Shown here piece by piece: positions 34,289-41,822 of a stretch of DNA of 64,000 nt. The DNA lies in contig NZ_CP095045.1 in assembly GCF_022919155.1 (NCBI RefSeq), forward strand, positions 310,001-374,000, written 5' to 3'. The position numbers and the translations under genes are program-made. The notes under the pieces were generated by a model. It was not told the origin of the DNA. It saw nothing but the letters and a program-made list of their open reading frames with translations, and made no database searches. This DNA comes from Leucobacter allii (GTDB lineage Bacteria > Actinomycetota > Actinomycetes > Actinomycetales > Microbacteriaceae). Positions within the stretch are counted from its first letter, which is position 1. Each line of letters starts with the position of its first letter.

Positions 34289-35466
34289 CCGCCGCCGGTG
34301 TACGGTCCGGAGACCGCGAGCCGCTCGAGATGCGCGGGGAGCGCGAAGCGCGGATCCCACCCCGAGATCGCGTCGAGATCGTCGCCCGCGGCGAGGCCCG
34401 CCGCCCACTCGCCCAGCTGCGGCGAGAACTTGAAGCCGTGCCCGGACAGCCCCGCCACGGTGACGACCCGGCCGCTCGCGCTGCGGTCGACCACGGGCAG
34501 TCGATCCGGCGTGTACGCGCAGTGGTGCACGCTCTCGCGCACCGGCTCGGGGTTGATGCCCTCGAAGAGCTCGGCGGCGCGCTGGCCGATCCGGATCAGC
34601 TCCTCGCGCGTGTGCGCCGTCGGCACCTCCGCGACGTCGCGGTACACCGGCCACTCGGGGTTTGTGCAGGCCTTGAATGCGTAGCCGTCGAAGCTCGGCG
34701 CGCCGAAGAAGTGGACCGATCCCGCGTCGCGCAGGAACGCCGGGAACTGCTCGGGCGCGAACAGATCCGGCCGTTTCGGCATGAACCAGGTGAGCCCGAG
34801 CACCTGCAGGCGGAGCAGGTCGTTCAGCTCGGGAGAGAGCCGGGTCGACCAGGATCCCGACGCGATGACCACCGAGTCGGCGAGCCAGGCGCCCTGCGTG
34901 GTGCGCACGACCACGCCGTTCGCGCGCTCCTCGATGTCGATGACGGCCGTGTTGAAGTGCAGTTCGGCGCCGTTCGCCTCGGCGAGGTCGAGCGCGCTCA
35001 TCACGGCGACCTCCGGGCGGAGCCCGCCGCCGTGCGCGTCGAGCAGCCCGACGTCGCCGTCGTGGATGCGGTGCTGCGGGAACTCCGCCCGCAGCTCCTC
35101 CGTGCTCAGCGTGCGGTGCGGCAGATCGAACTCGCGCACGGTGCCGAGCGCGGTCTCGAAGTCGGGGAAGCCCTCGGGCGCGATGCTCAGGCAGCCCACC
35201 TCCGCGTAGATGTCGCGGCCCGACTCCCGCTCCAGCTCACGCCACAGATCGCGCGAGCGCTGGATCATGCGCACGTACGTGCCGCCCTCGTGCACCGCGG
35301 TGCGGAACACCCGCGACTCGCCGGCGTAGGAGGCGTGGGAGTGCACGCGGCCGTACTGCTCGATGCCCACCACGGTGAGCCCGGGGCGCTTGCTCAGCTG
35401 CCAGAGGGCCATCGAGCCCACCGTTCCGGCTCCGATGACGACGACGTTGCTGCGTTGGAGATCCAT
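34282..35466 (-). CDS. FAD-dependent amine oxidase of the sarcosine/N-methyltryptophan oxidase type
   Basis: 394 residues from the ATG at 35466 (AAGGA five bases upstream). A dinucleotide-binding motif VVVIGAGTVGSMALWQLSKR begins at residue 8; the middle carries the DAO fold (GGLRPEVAVMSALDLAEANGAEL) and the late CAYTPDRLPVVDR has the cysteine that holds FAD covalently in monomeric sarcosine oxidases; the SGHGFKFSPQLGEWAA end is typical. It is cotranscribed with an ornithine-cyclodeaminase-family gene 72 bp upstream. Related actinobacterial pairs are annotated as a two-subunit tyramine oxidase, so a primary or secondary amine is the probable substrate. Confidence 0.87.
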   Translation of the reverse strand: MDLQRSNVVVIGAGTVGSMALWQLSKRPGLTVVGIEQYGRVHSHASYAGESRVFRTAVHEGGTYVRMIQRSRDLWRELERESGRDIYAEVGCLSIAPEGFPDFETALGTVREFDLPHRTLSTEELRAEFPQHRIHDGDVGLLDAHGGGLRPEVAVMSALDLAEANGAELHFNTAVIDIEERANGVVVRTTQGAWLADSVVIASGSWSTRLSPELNDLLRLQVLGLTWFMPKRPDLFAPEQFPAFLRDAGSVHFFGAPSFDGYAFKACTNPEWPVYRDVAEVPTAHTREELIRIGQRAAELFEGINPEPVRESVHHCAYTPDRLPVVDRSASGRVVTVAGLSGHGFKFSPQLGEWAAGLAAGDDLDAISGWDPRFALPAHLERLAVSGPYTGGGH

Positions 35467-35538
35467 GGTTCCTTCTTCGATGTGCGGGCGGGGAGGGCGG
35501 CGGGACGAGCGGCGGAGCACGGGCGAGCGGGCGGCGGC

Positions 35539-36678
35539 TCAGGCGAGGGCCGGGGTCTCCCACAGGTTGAGCTTCGTGCCGATGCCGTCGCGGAGCGCAT
35601 TGCGGTAGACCCGGGTGGCCCAGGCGACGTCCTCCACCGGCATGCCGCCGACGGAATAGATGAAGATCTCGTCGTCGTCGGTGCGGCCGGGGGTGAGCCC
35701 GTTGATGATCTCGCCCATGTCTTCGAACTGCTCGGGGCGCATGCGGCCGTCGCGCACCCGATCCACGAGGTGGATGCCCCAGATGCCGACGACCTCGTGC
35801 GCGGGCTCGGGCAGCTCCTCCGCCCAGGCCTGGTAGATCTTGCGGGCGTCGGCGACGTGCCGGGAGCGCAGTACCAGCTCCTCGTCGACGGCGAGATGGG
35901 CCGAGCAGCAGATGAAGGCGCCGGGCTTCACCCAGGCGTCGCGCACGCGCGGGTAGTGCTCGGAGCCCATATCGCTCGGCACGGCGATGCTGACGATGTC
36001 GGAGTCGCGCACGGCCGCCTCCATATCGGCGACCTGGGTGACGCGCAGCCCGGGGAACCGCTCGCCCGCCCACGCGAGGAAGGCGTCGACGCCGGCCTGG
36101 CTGCGCCCGGCGACCTTCACGGTGTCGATGCCGGGACGCACGGCGAGGAACGACTCGAGCGAGGTGCGGTTCATCGGACCCGGGCCGACGATCCCGACGA
36201 CCCTGGCGTCCTCGCGGGCGAGGGATCGGGCGCCGACGCCGGGGATCGCCCCGGTGCGGTAGGCGCTCAGGAGGTTCGCCGACATGTAGGCGAGCGGGGC
36301 GCCCGTGTCCTTGTCGTTGAGGGTGAACATGAGGATGGACCGGGGGAGCCCCCGTTGCTTGTTGGCCACGTTCGAGCCGTACCACTTGCAGCCGGCCGTC
36401 TGGTAGTCGCCGCCGAGGTAGGCCGGCATGGCCATGAACCGGCGATCCGGACCGTCGACGGGCATGCCCGGGAACGTCTCCTCGGCCGGGAAGAACACCT
36501 GCGCGCCGTGCGAGTTGTTCTCGGTGCCCGCCATCCGGTAGTCGCCGGCCGCGAAGAGCCCGAGCATGTCAGTCATGGTGTCCACGCACGCCGCCATGTC
36601 GGTGACGCCGGCGCGGATCATGTCGGCTTCGTTGAGGTAGAGGAAATCGATCCGGGGATCTGCGGGGGAGGTCGTCAC
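35539..36678 (-). CDS. Ornithine cyclodeaminase/mu-crystallin family protein (tyramine oxidase subunit B-like)
   Basis: 379 residues. The Rossmann part is marked by RVVGIVGPGPMNRTSLESFL and VKVAGRS; the substrate loop region KWYGSN and the Y-R-T-G-A motif (SAYRTGAIPGVGARSL) are those of the family. It is longer than true ornithine cyclodeaminases (about 330) and its C-terminal part ends in a distinct segment, fitting the amine-oxidase-associated subgroup. First gene of the two-gene operon with the FAD oxidase, under the palindrome at 36767-36784. Confidence 0.83.
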   Translation of the reverse strand: MTTSPADPRIDFLYLNEADMIRAGVTDMAACVDTMTDMLGLFAAGDYRMAGTENNSHGAQVFFPAEETFPGMPVDGPDRRFMAMPAYLGGDYQTAGCKWYGSNVANKQRGLPRSILMFTLNDKDTGAPLAYMSANLLSAYRTGAIPGVGARSLAREDARVVGIVGPGPMNRTSLESFLAVRPGIDTVKVAGRSQAGVDAFLAWAGERFPGLRVTQVADMEAAVRDSDIVSIAVPSDMGSEHYPRVRDAWVKPGAFICCSAHLAVDEELVLRSRHVADARKIYQAWAEELPEPAHEVVGIWGIHLVDRVRDGRMRPEQFEDMGEIINGLTPGRTDDDEIFIYSVGGMPVEDVAWATRVYRNALRDGIGTKLNLWETPALA

Positions 36679-36766
36679 GGCGGTGTGTCCCTTCGGTCGG
36701 TCCCGACTGCGGTGTTCGGGATCGCGGCGGCCCGGCGGTCGCCGGCTGCGGTGGCAACAGCCTAGG

Positions 36767-36784
36767 ACTATCCATTTGGATAGT
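36767..36784. promoter_or_regulatory. Perfect palindrome, candidate TetR operator
   Basis: ACTATCCATTTGGATAGT is a perfect 8-2-8 inverted repeat 88 bases upstream of the ornithine-cyclodeaminase-family start. A TetR gene lies directly upstream on the same strand. The AT-rich sequence stands out in this genome and is probably its binding site in the promoter of the amine-oxidase operon. Confidence 0.65.
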
Positions 36785-36791
36785 CAAGATC

Positions 36792-36900
36792 GGGTGCGGG
36801 TGCGGGTGCGTGCGGGTGCGGGTGCGTGGGCGTGGGCGTGGGCGTGCGAGCGTGCGGGTGCAGGTGCGTGCGGGTGCGTGAGCGTGCGGGCGTGCGGACG
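36792..36900. repeat. G-rich hexamer-like repeats
   Basis: About 110 bases of GGGTGC, GGGCGT and GCGTGC units in tandem. G is on the plus strand almost throughout. Part of a 314-bp gap without a gene between the TetR regulator and the amine-oxidase operon. Confidence 0.8.
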
Positions 36901-36910
36901 CCCGCACGCT

Positions 36911-36980
36911 CCGTCGGCGATGCGGCTTCGGTGAGCCCGATGCGCCCGATTCGGGCTCACCGAAGCCGCATCGCCGACGG
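36911..36980. repeat. Perfect 30-bp inverted repeat
   Basis: The arms 36911-36940 and 36951-36980 are exact reverse complements with a 10-base loop. It lies 12 bases after the TetR stop codon on the minus strand, where it could serve as a terminator. Bases 36913-36935 recur at 24041-24063 with one mismatch, so the arm belongs to a dispersed repeat family rather than being only a local terminator. Confidence 0.85.
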
Positions 36981-36992
36981 AATCTTCGCGCT

Positions 36993-37529
36993 TCAGTCCT
37001 GGGCGTCGGCGATGAGGCGCCGGATGAGCCGCAGCGCAGCGTCGACGCCCTCGGGAGCGACGAGCTGTTTGAAGACGATGCCGTCGAGCGCGAACCAGAT
37101 GAGCTCCGCGAGCTCGGGGTCGCGCACCCCGAGCGCGTCGAGGCGCCGCACGATCGCCTCGCGGTAGGCGCGGTAGTGGTGCTCGGCGAGCGCCCGCAGC
37201 TCGGGTCGCCTCCGCGATTCGAGCAGCAGCTCGTACTGGAACGCCTGGCTCGCGGTATCGCGCGCGGAGAGGGACTCGATGCCGGCGGCGAAGGTCTCCG
37301 CGGTGAGCGCGCCGCCGAGCATATTCGAGCCGGCGAGGCTCTCGTCGATGGCGAACTCCATCGCCTCGGCCACGAGCTGATCCCGCGTGCCGAAGTGGTG
37401 CCGTACGAGCCCGTGCGACACCCCCGCCTCCGCGGCCACGGCGCGGTACGTCAGCGCGCGCAGGCCGCCGTCCGCCACGACGGCGACGGTCGCGCGCAGC
37501 AGGGCCGTGCGTCCGTTCGCGTCCTTCAT
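36993..37529 (-). CDS. TetR-family transcriptional regulator
   Basis: 178 residues from the ATG at 37529. The helix-turn-helix is ALTYRAVAAEAGVSHGLVRHHFGTRDQLVAEAM. The C-terminal ligand domain is not diagnostic. It precedes the amine-oxidase operon on the same strand, separated by the inverted repeat and G-rich repeats, and is the best candidate to bind the palindrome at 36767-36784. It is also divergent from the Ada-AlkA gene, 102 bases away, though a role there is less likely. Confidence 0.9.
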   Translation of the reverse strand: MKDANGRTALLRATVAVVADGGLRALTYRAVAAEAGVSHGLVRHHFGTRDQLVAEAMEFAIDESLAGSNMLGGALTAETFAAGIESLSARDTASQAFQYELLLESRRRPELRALAEHHYRAYREAIVRRLDALGVRDPELAELIWFALDGIVFKQLVAPEGVDAALRLIRRLIADAQD

Positions 37530-37631
37530 CCCATGAGCGTATCGGCTTCCCGGCGGCGCGCCGTCCGCGCCGTCCACCGCGATGTCCGATTCCCGCGTGC
37601 GCGGTCCGCGGTCCGGCGGGAGAATGGAGGC

Positions 37632-39182
37632 GTGAACCTCCCCGCACTCGATTTCGACGCCTGCTACCGCGCGGCCTCCGGCCGGGACGCCCGGTGGGAC
37701 GGGCGCGTCTACCTCGGGGTCACGAGCACCGGCGTCTACTGCCGGCCGTCGTGCCCGGCGCGCAAGCCGCGGCCCGAGAACTGCCGCTTCTTCCCGAGTG
37801 CGGCGGCGTGCGTCGCGGCGGGCTTCCGCGCGTGCAAGCGCTGCCGTCCCGAGGCCGTGCCCGGCACCCGGGACTGGGACGCCCGGGGCGATCTCGTGGC
37901 ACGGGCGGTGCGCCGGATCCGCGACGGGGCCGTCGATGCGGTCGGCGTGCCCGGCCTCGCATCGGAGCTCGCCGTGAGCGAGCGCCACCTGCGCCGCATG
38001 CTCGTGGAGGAGATCGGCGCCGGTCCCCTGCAGCTCGCTCGGACGCGCCGCGCCCACGCCGCGCGCGCCCTCATCGAGGAGACGGCTCTGCCGATCGTCG
38101 ACGTCGCGTTCGCTGCCGGGTTCGGCAGCGTCCGCCAGTTCGGCGACACGATGCGGGAGGAGTTCGGGATCGCGCCGTCCGCGATGCGGCGCCGCGCGCG
38201 GCCGGAGGGACCGCCGACGGCGGGCCCGACATCGGACGAGTTCCCCACGCTGGCGCTGCGCCTGCGCACGCGGGCGCCCTTCGACGCCGTCGCGATCCGG
38301 CATCATCTCGCCGCCCACGCCGTCCCCGGGCGCGACCGCATCGAGGCCGACGGCGTCACGGCGCACGCCATCGACACGCCGGGCGGCACGGCCGTCGCGC
38401 GGATCGACTGGCCGCGACTGACGGGCGCGGACGACGCGGCGCCCGATCGCGCCGCGTCGCGCGGGCGGACGATCGGGATCCCGGTCGCCCTCACCCTCCC
38501 GACCCTCGCCGATGCCATGCCCGCCATCCAGACCGTGCGCCGCCTCCTCGATCTCGACGCCGATCCCGCGCAGATCGCGGACGCCTTCGCGGGGGATCCG
38601 ATCCTCGGCCCGCTCGTCGCCCGCAGACCCGGTCTCCGGCTTCCCGGCGCGCGCGACCCCGAGGAGTTCGCCTTCGGCACGGTGCTGGGTCAGCAGGTCT
38701 CCCTCGCTGCGGCGCGCACGCTGCAGGGCCGGCTCGCCGAGCGCTTCGCCGATCCCGGGGCCGTCGTGGTCGATCCCGGATTCCTGGCGCGCCCCTCGGC
38801 CGCGCGGATCCTCGCGATGCCCGCGGAGGAGCTGCGCGCCGCGCTCGGGCTGACGGCGGCGCGGGCGGAGACGCTGCGCGCGCTGGCCGCGTCGCTCGCC
38901 GGCGGGCTCGCGCTCGACGGCGGCGCCGACCGCGCCGCGGTGCGCGAGGAGCTCGCCGGGATCCGCGGCATCGGCCCGTGGACGGTGGAGCTCGTGGCGC
39001 TCCGCGCCCTCGGCGACCCCGACGCGTTCCCCGCGGGCGACCTCATCCTCCGGCGGGCCCTCGGCTCGCCGCCGCTCCGCGAGGCCGCGCGCCTCGCCGA
39101 ATCCTGGCGACCGTTCCGCGGCTACGCCACCCAACACCTCTGGGCCGACTTCCTCGCGGCCGGAAAGCAGGACACCCCATGA
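37632..39182 (+). CDS. Ada-AlkA fusion: methyl-sensing regulator and 3-methyladenine DNA glycosylase
   Basis: 516 residues. The N-terminal Ada domain has the four zinc cysteines 37, 41, 68 and 71 (YCRPSC, CKRC), one of which accepts methyl groups from phosphotriesters. An AraC-type HTH follows (about 85-190; VDVAFAAGFGSVRQFGDTMREEFGIAPS). The C-terminal half is AlkA, with the HhH motif GIRGIGPWTVELVALRALG and the catalytic Asp in FPAGDLILRR. Ada domain, activator and base-excision glycosylase are therefore one protein. GTG start at 37632. It overlaps the ogt-like gene by ATGA, and the two form an adaptive-response operon. Confidence 0.92.
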   Translation: MNLPALDFDACYRAASGRDARWDGRVYLGVTSTGVYCRPSCPARKPRPENCRFFPSAAACVAAGFRACKRCRPEAVPGTRDWDARGDLVARAVRRIRDGAVDAVGVPGLASELAVSERHLRRMLVEEIGAGPLQLARTRRAHAARALIEETALPIVDVAFAAGFGSVRQFGDTMREEFGIAPSAMRRRARPEGPPTAGPTSDEFPTLALRLRTRAPFDAVAIRHHLAAHAVPGRDRIEADGVTAHAIDTPGGTAVARIDWPRLTGADDAAPDRAASRGRTIGIPVALTLPTLADAMPAIQTVRRLLDLDADPAQIADAFAGDPILGPLVARRPGLRLPGARDPEEFAFGTVLGQQVSLAAARTLQGRLAERFADPGAVVVDPGFLARPSAARILAMPAEELRAALGLTAARAETLRALAASLAGGLALDGGADRAAVREELAGIRGIGPWTVELVALRALGDPDAFPAGDLILRRALGSPPLREAARLAESWRPFRGYATQHLWADFLAAGKQDTP

Positions 39183-39730
39183 CCGCAGCACCCGCACCGC
39201 TCCGGCGCACCGTCGTCACCATCGCCGGGCACCCCTTCCATGCGCTCTGGACCCCCGAGGACGGCGCGATCCGCGCCGCCGGGTTCGCGACCGCCGACGA
39301 CCCCGGGGCGATCGGGCTCGAGGAGCGCCTCGCGCGACTCGATCCGGCGACGAGCGCGCGCGGCGTCGCCGATGCGTCGTCGGGGGAGGACCGCTTCGGC
39401 ATCGCCGCGTCGCTCGAGGCGTACGCGGCGGGCGAGCTGGACGCCATCGATCGGCTCGCCGTCGCGCAGCCGGAGACCCCCTTCCGCGGCGAGGTGTGGC
39501 GGGCGCTGCGCGGCGTCGCCGCGGGCGAGGCCGTGACCTACACCGAACTCGCGGCACGCGCCGGGCGGCCCTCCGCGGTGCGCGCGGCCGCATCGGGCTG
39601 CGCGACGAACCTCGTCGCGCTCGTCGTGCCCTGCCACCGCATCGTCCGCAGGGACGGCGGTCTCGGCGGGTATCTCTTCGGCGTCGAGATCAAGGAGCGA
39701 CTGCTGCGCCACGAGGGCGCGATCGCCTGA
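39179..39730 (+). CDS. ogt: Methylated-DNA-[protein]-cysteine S-methyltransferase
   Basis: 183 residues. The acceptor motif VVPCHRI is intact, with the Asn-hinge region preceding it (AASGCATNLVALVVPCHR) and the GEAVTYTELAARAGRPSAVRAAA helix-turn-helix. It repairs O6-methylguanine by transferring the methyl to its own cysteine. Coupled to the Ada-AlkA gene by a four-base overlap (39179-39182). Confidence 0.95.
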   Translation: MTAAPAPLRRTVVTIAGHPFHALWTPEDGAIRAAGFATADDPGAIGLEERLARLDPATSARGVADASSGEDRFGIAASLEAYAAGELDAIDRLAVAQPETPFRGEVWRALRGVAAGEAVTYTELAARAGRPSAVRAAASGCATNLVALVVPCHRIVRRDGGLGGYLFGVEIKERLLRHEGAIA

Positions 39731-39886
39731 CGCGCCGGGGCGCCGCGGTCCGCGCCCTGCCGCCGGACGGCCGGTGCCGGCGCGCCGAGCGAGCCGTGCA
39801 GACCGTGCCGTGCAGACCGTGCCGGCCGTATCGCGACGCCGATCGAGGCCGGGCGTCCGCCGGCGCCCGCAGCTTCCGATGCCGCG

Positions 39887-39944
39887 CGGAAATGACGCGT
39901 TCGGGGTTCGCCGAGCCGTATCGGGCCGCAATGCGTCACTTCCG
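39887..39944. repeat. Inverted repeat with AATGCGTCACTTCCG arm
   Basis: CGGAAATGACGCGTT at 39887 pairs with AATGCGTCACTTCCG at 39930-39944 (two mismatches) around a 28-base centre. Too far from ogt to be a simple terminator; looks like a dispersed intergenic repeat. Confidence 0.6.
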
Positions 39945-39954
39945 AGGGGAGCCC

Positions 39955-40013
39955 GAGGCGCGGGATCGGTGGCGACGCGGGGCCGAGCGGAGGCGCGGGA
40001 TCGGTGGCGACGC
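39955..40013. repeat. 24-base direct repeat
   Basis: Identical 24-base copies at 39955-39978 and 39990-40013 separated by 11 bases. Confidence 0.8.
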
Positions 40014-40197
40014 CGGGCCGGGCGAAGCCGGCGGGATTGCGGCGATACCCGGGTCGCGGCGATCCTCGGTTCGGCGATGCCCGGTCGCGGCGATCCCCGG
40101 TCGGGGCGTTCCCTGGTCGGGGCGATGCCCGATCGGGCCTCGGGGAACGGGCGCGCAGTGGAGCGGGCGCAGAGCCCGGCAGGCCCGGGAAATGCAT

Positions 40198-40228
40198 CAG
40201 GCCCTCCCCGATCTCTCGGGAAGGGCCT
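40198..40228 (-). terminator. Terminator hairpin of tRNA-Gly
   Basis: CAGGCCCT-c-CCCGA and TCGGG-a-AGGGCCTG pair around TCTC, directly downstream of the tRNA on the minus strand. The following minus-strand sequence has TGATGCATTTC, a modest T-rich tail. Confidence 0.7.
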
Positions 40229-40234
40229 GGTCGG

Positions 40235-40305
40235 AGGGGATGACGGGAATCGAACCCGCGCTGTCAGCTTGGGAAGCTGAAGTTCTACCATTGAACTACA
40301 TCCCC
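40235..40305 (-). tRNA. tRNA-Gly (anticodon CCC)
   Basis: Folds as a full cloverleaf: acceptor GGGGATG/CATCCCC with discriminator T, D arm GTTCAATGGTAGAAC, anticodon stem TCAGC/GCTGA with loop TTCCCAA (anticodon CCC at 40271-40273), and T arm GCGGG-TTCGATT-CCCGT. CCA is not encoded. It reads GGG codons. A terminator hairpin follows. Confidence 0.95.
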
Positions 40306-40454
40306 GGGGTGGGATCCTGCGATCCCGACTCGACCACCCTAGCAGATCGCCGGCCCCGATCCTCCCCGCCCGGCGGGAGCCGCGAGCGGGGGCGCGGACG
40401 GGCGGAGCGCAGCCGGCGACCGGGGCGGCGAGAGCCGGATCGGGGACGCGGGGG

Positions 40455-41738
40455 CTACTGGCAGACGGCCGCCTTGGCGAGCGCCCCGCGCTGATCCTCC
40501 GCGGTCCACGCGAGCTCGGGGCCCGAGCCGGCCTCGGCGGAGATCGCGGCGATCTCGAAGGCGAGCGACTTCGCGAAGCCGGCGCCCGCCGAGGAGTTGT
40601 TCAGCGCGACGACGACCGTGTAGCCGGACTCGGGATCGTGATAGGCGGCCGTCAGGGTGCCCGTGATCGAGCCGGTGCGCCCGTAGAGGGGGCCGACCTT
40701 CTCCATGCCGAAGGTCCACTGCCGACCGGCGGTGTCGGGCTCCGTCGTGGGGTTGCCGTCCTGGTCCCGATCCGGGTTCTTGGTGGGGATCCCCGTCGTC
40801 ACGACCGAGGCGTCCTCCCCGCCGAAGGCGCCGTCGAGGTACGCCGTGTAGAAGTTCTTGAGGTCGGTCACCGTCGTCACCGTGGCCCCGGCGCCGCCGA
40901 GCATCGACGGCGACACCTCGGCGACCGCCACCGGCTCGACGTCGCAGACTGGTGCGCCGCCGCTGGAGGGGTAGGTGAGCCCGTTCAGCGTCGTGCCGCT
41001 CACGGTGGTCGTCGACATGTCGGGGTAGTAGCTCGAGCCCATGCCCGCGGGGCTGAAGATGCGATTGCGCAGCAGCGAGGAGATGTCGGTCGCGGTCTCG
41101 ACCTTGAGCACCCGGGCGAGGAGCACGGCGTTGGTGTCCGACTGGTGCATGTTGAGGCCGCGCCAGCGGAAGGGGCCATCGGAGAGCCCCTGCGCGATGA
41201 GCTCCTGCTCGGGCCACGGGCGCGAGGGGTTGTTCGCGAAGATGTCGGTGTAGGCGCCCTTGAAGTCGCGGATCCCCGAGGTCATGTCGCACAGCTGGCG
41301 GTAGGTGACGCCATCGACGCCCGACTGCCTGGTGAGGTCCTCCGTGATCTCGCGGTCGAGATCGAGGCGCCCCTCCTCGACGAGGTCGAGCAGCAGCGCG
41401 CACATGACGGGCTGGGTCGCCTGGGCCCCGCGGATGCGCGCCGAGCCGTCGATGCCGTCGCCGTAGCCCGTGACGTACTCCCCGTCGGCCGACCACACGC
41501 CGACCACGGCCTCGGTGGAGCCGCTCTGCTGCATCGCCGAGGCGATCGCGTCGTCGATGCTGCTCGACAGCGCCCCGTCGACCGTGTTCACATCGCCGCC
41601 CGATGAGAGCACCCCGCCGCCGGAGCACGCCGTCAGACCGATCGCGGCCGCCGCGACGAGCGCCACGCCTGCGATGCGGGTGCGATGCGCAATCCTCGGA
41701 ATCAAACTCGACCGCCAATCTCCACGGGAACAGGGCAC
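40455..41738 (-). CDS. Serine beta-lactamase-like lipoprotein with replaced catalytic residues
   Basis: 427 residues. A signal peptide with lipobox IGLTAC (Cys38) makes it a surface lipoprotein. The rest aligns with class C/EstB-type serine hydrolases, including LLLDLVEEGRLDLD, YRQLCDMTSGI and YGRTGSITGT. The S-x-x-K nucleophile motif is Q-A-T-Q at residues 106-109, the Y-x-N motif is QSD near 199-201, and H-T-G is R-T-G. All three catalytic motifs are changed, so hydrolysis is unlikely and a binding or scaffold role is more probable. GTG start at 41738, about 12 bases after TAGACT, suggests a near-leaderless message; a TTG at residue 12 is also possible. Confidence 0.82.
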   Translation of the reverse strand: MPCSRGDWRSSLIPRIAHRTRIAGVALVAAAAIGLTACSGGGVLSSGGDVNTVDGALSSSIDDAIASAMQQSGSTEAVVGVWSADGEYVTGYGDGIDGSARIRGAQATQPVMCALLLDLVEEGRLDLDREITEDLTRQSGVDGVTYRQLCDMTSGIRDFKGAYTDIFANNPSRPWPEQELIAQGLSDGPFRWRGLNMHQSDTNAVLLARVLKVETATDISSLLRNRIFSPAGMGSSYYPDMSTTTVSGTTLNGLTYPSSGGAPVCDVEPVAVAEVSPSMLGGAGATVTTVTDLKNFYTAYLDGAFGGEDASVVTTGIPTKNPDRDQDGNPTTEPDTAGRQWTFGMEKVGPLYGRTGSITGTLTAAYHDPESGYTVVVALNNSSAGAGFAKSLAFEIAAISAEAGSGPELAWTAEDQRGALAKAAVCQ

Positions 41739-41794
41739 AGAACACCGGAGAGTCTAGTGCGTGCGACTGAGAAGACCGGCTTTGGGCGGGCGAA

Positions 41795-41822
41795 GTGAGG
41801 ATATCCTTACTAGACTGTCGGG
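41795..41822 (+). promoter_or_regulatory. Possible iron box and leaderless promoter of the heme oxygenase gene
   Basis: GTGAGGATATCCTTAC (41795-41810) is a 16-bp palindrome with one mismatched pair and contains AGG-n-TA-n-CCT spacing like DtxR/IdeR boxes. TAGACT (41811-41816) follows at once as a -10 box, six bases before the GTG start, so the message is probably leaderless. Heme oxygenases of relatives are repressed by DtxR. Confidence 0.5.

Larger units (their letters stand above)
39731..40197. other. Gene-free, repeat-rich gap between ogt and tRNA-Gly
   Basis: About 470 bases with no supported gene. It holds a 15-base imperfect inverted repeat (39887-39901 with 39930-39944, 13 of 15 positions), a 24-base direct repeat with a 35-base period (39955-39978 and 39990-40013), two copies of GTGCAGACCGTGCC near 39797, and a run of short CGGCGATCCCCGGTCGG-like units from about 40050 to 40140. 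Confidence 0.75.

Noticed and set aside
40235..40305. Integration site of a mobile island at the tRNA
   Set aside because: No integrase, transposase or duplicated tRNA end is visible within the window.
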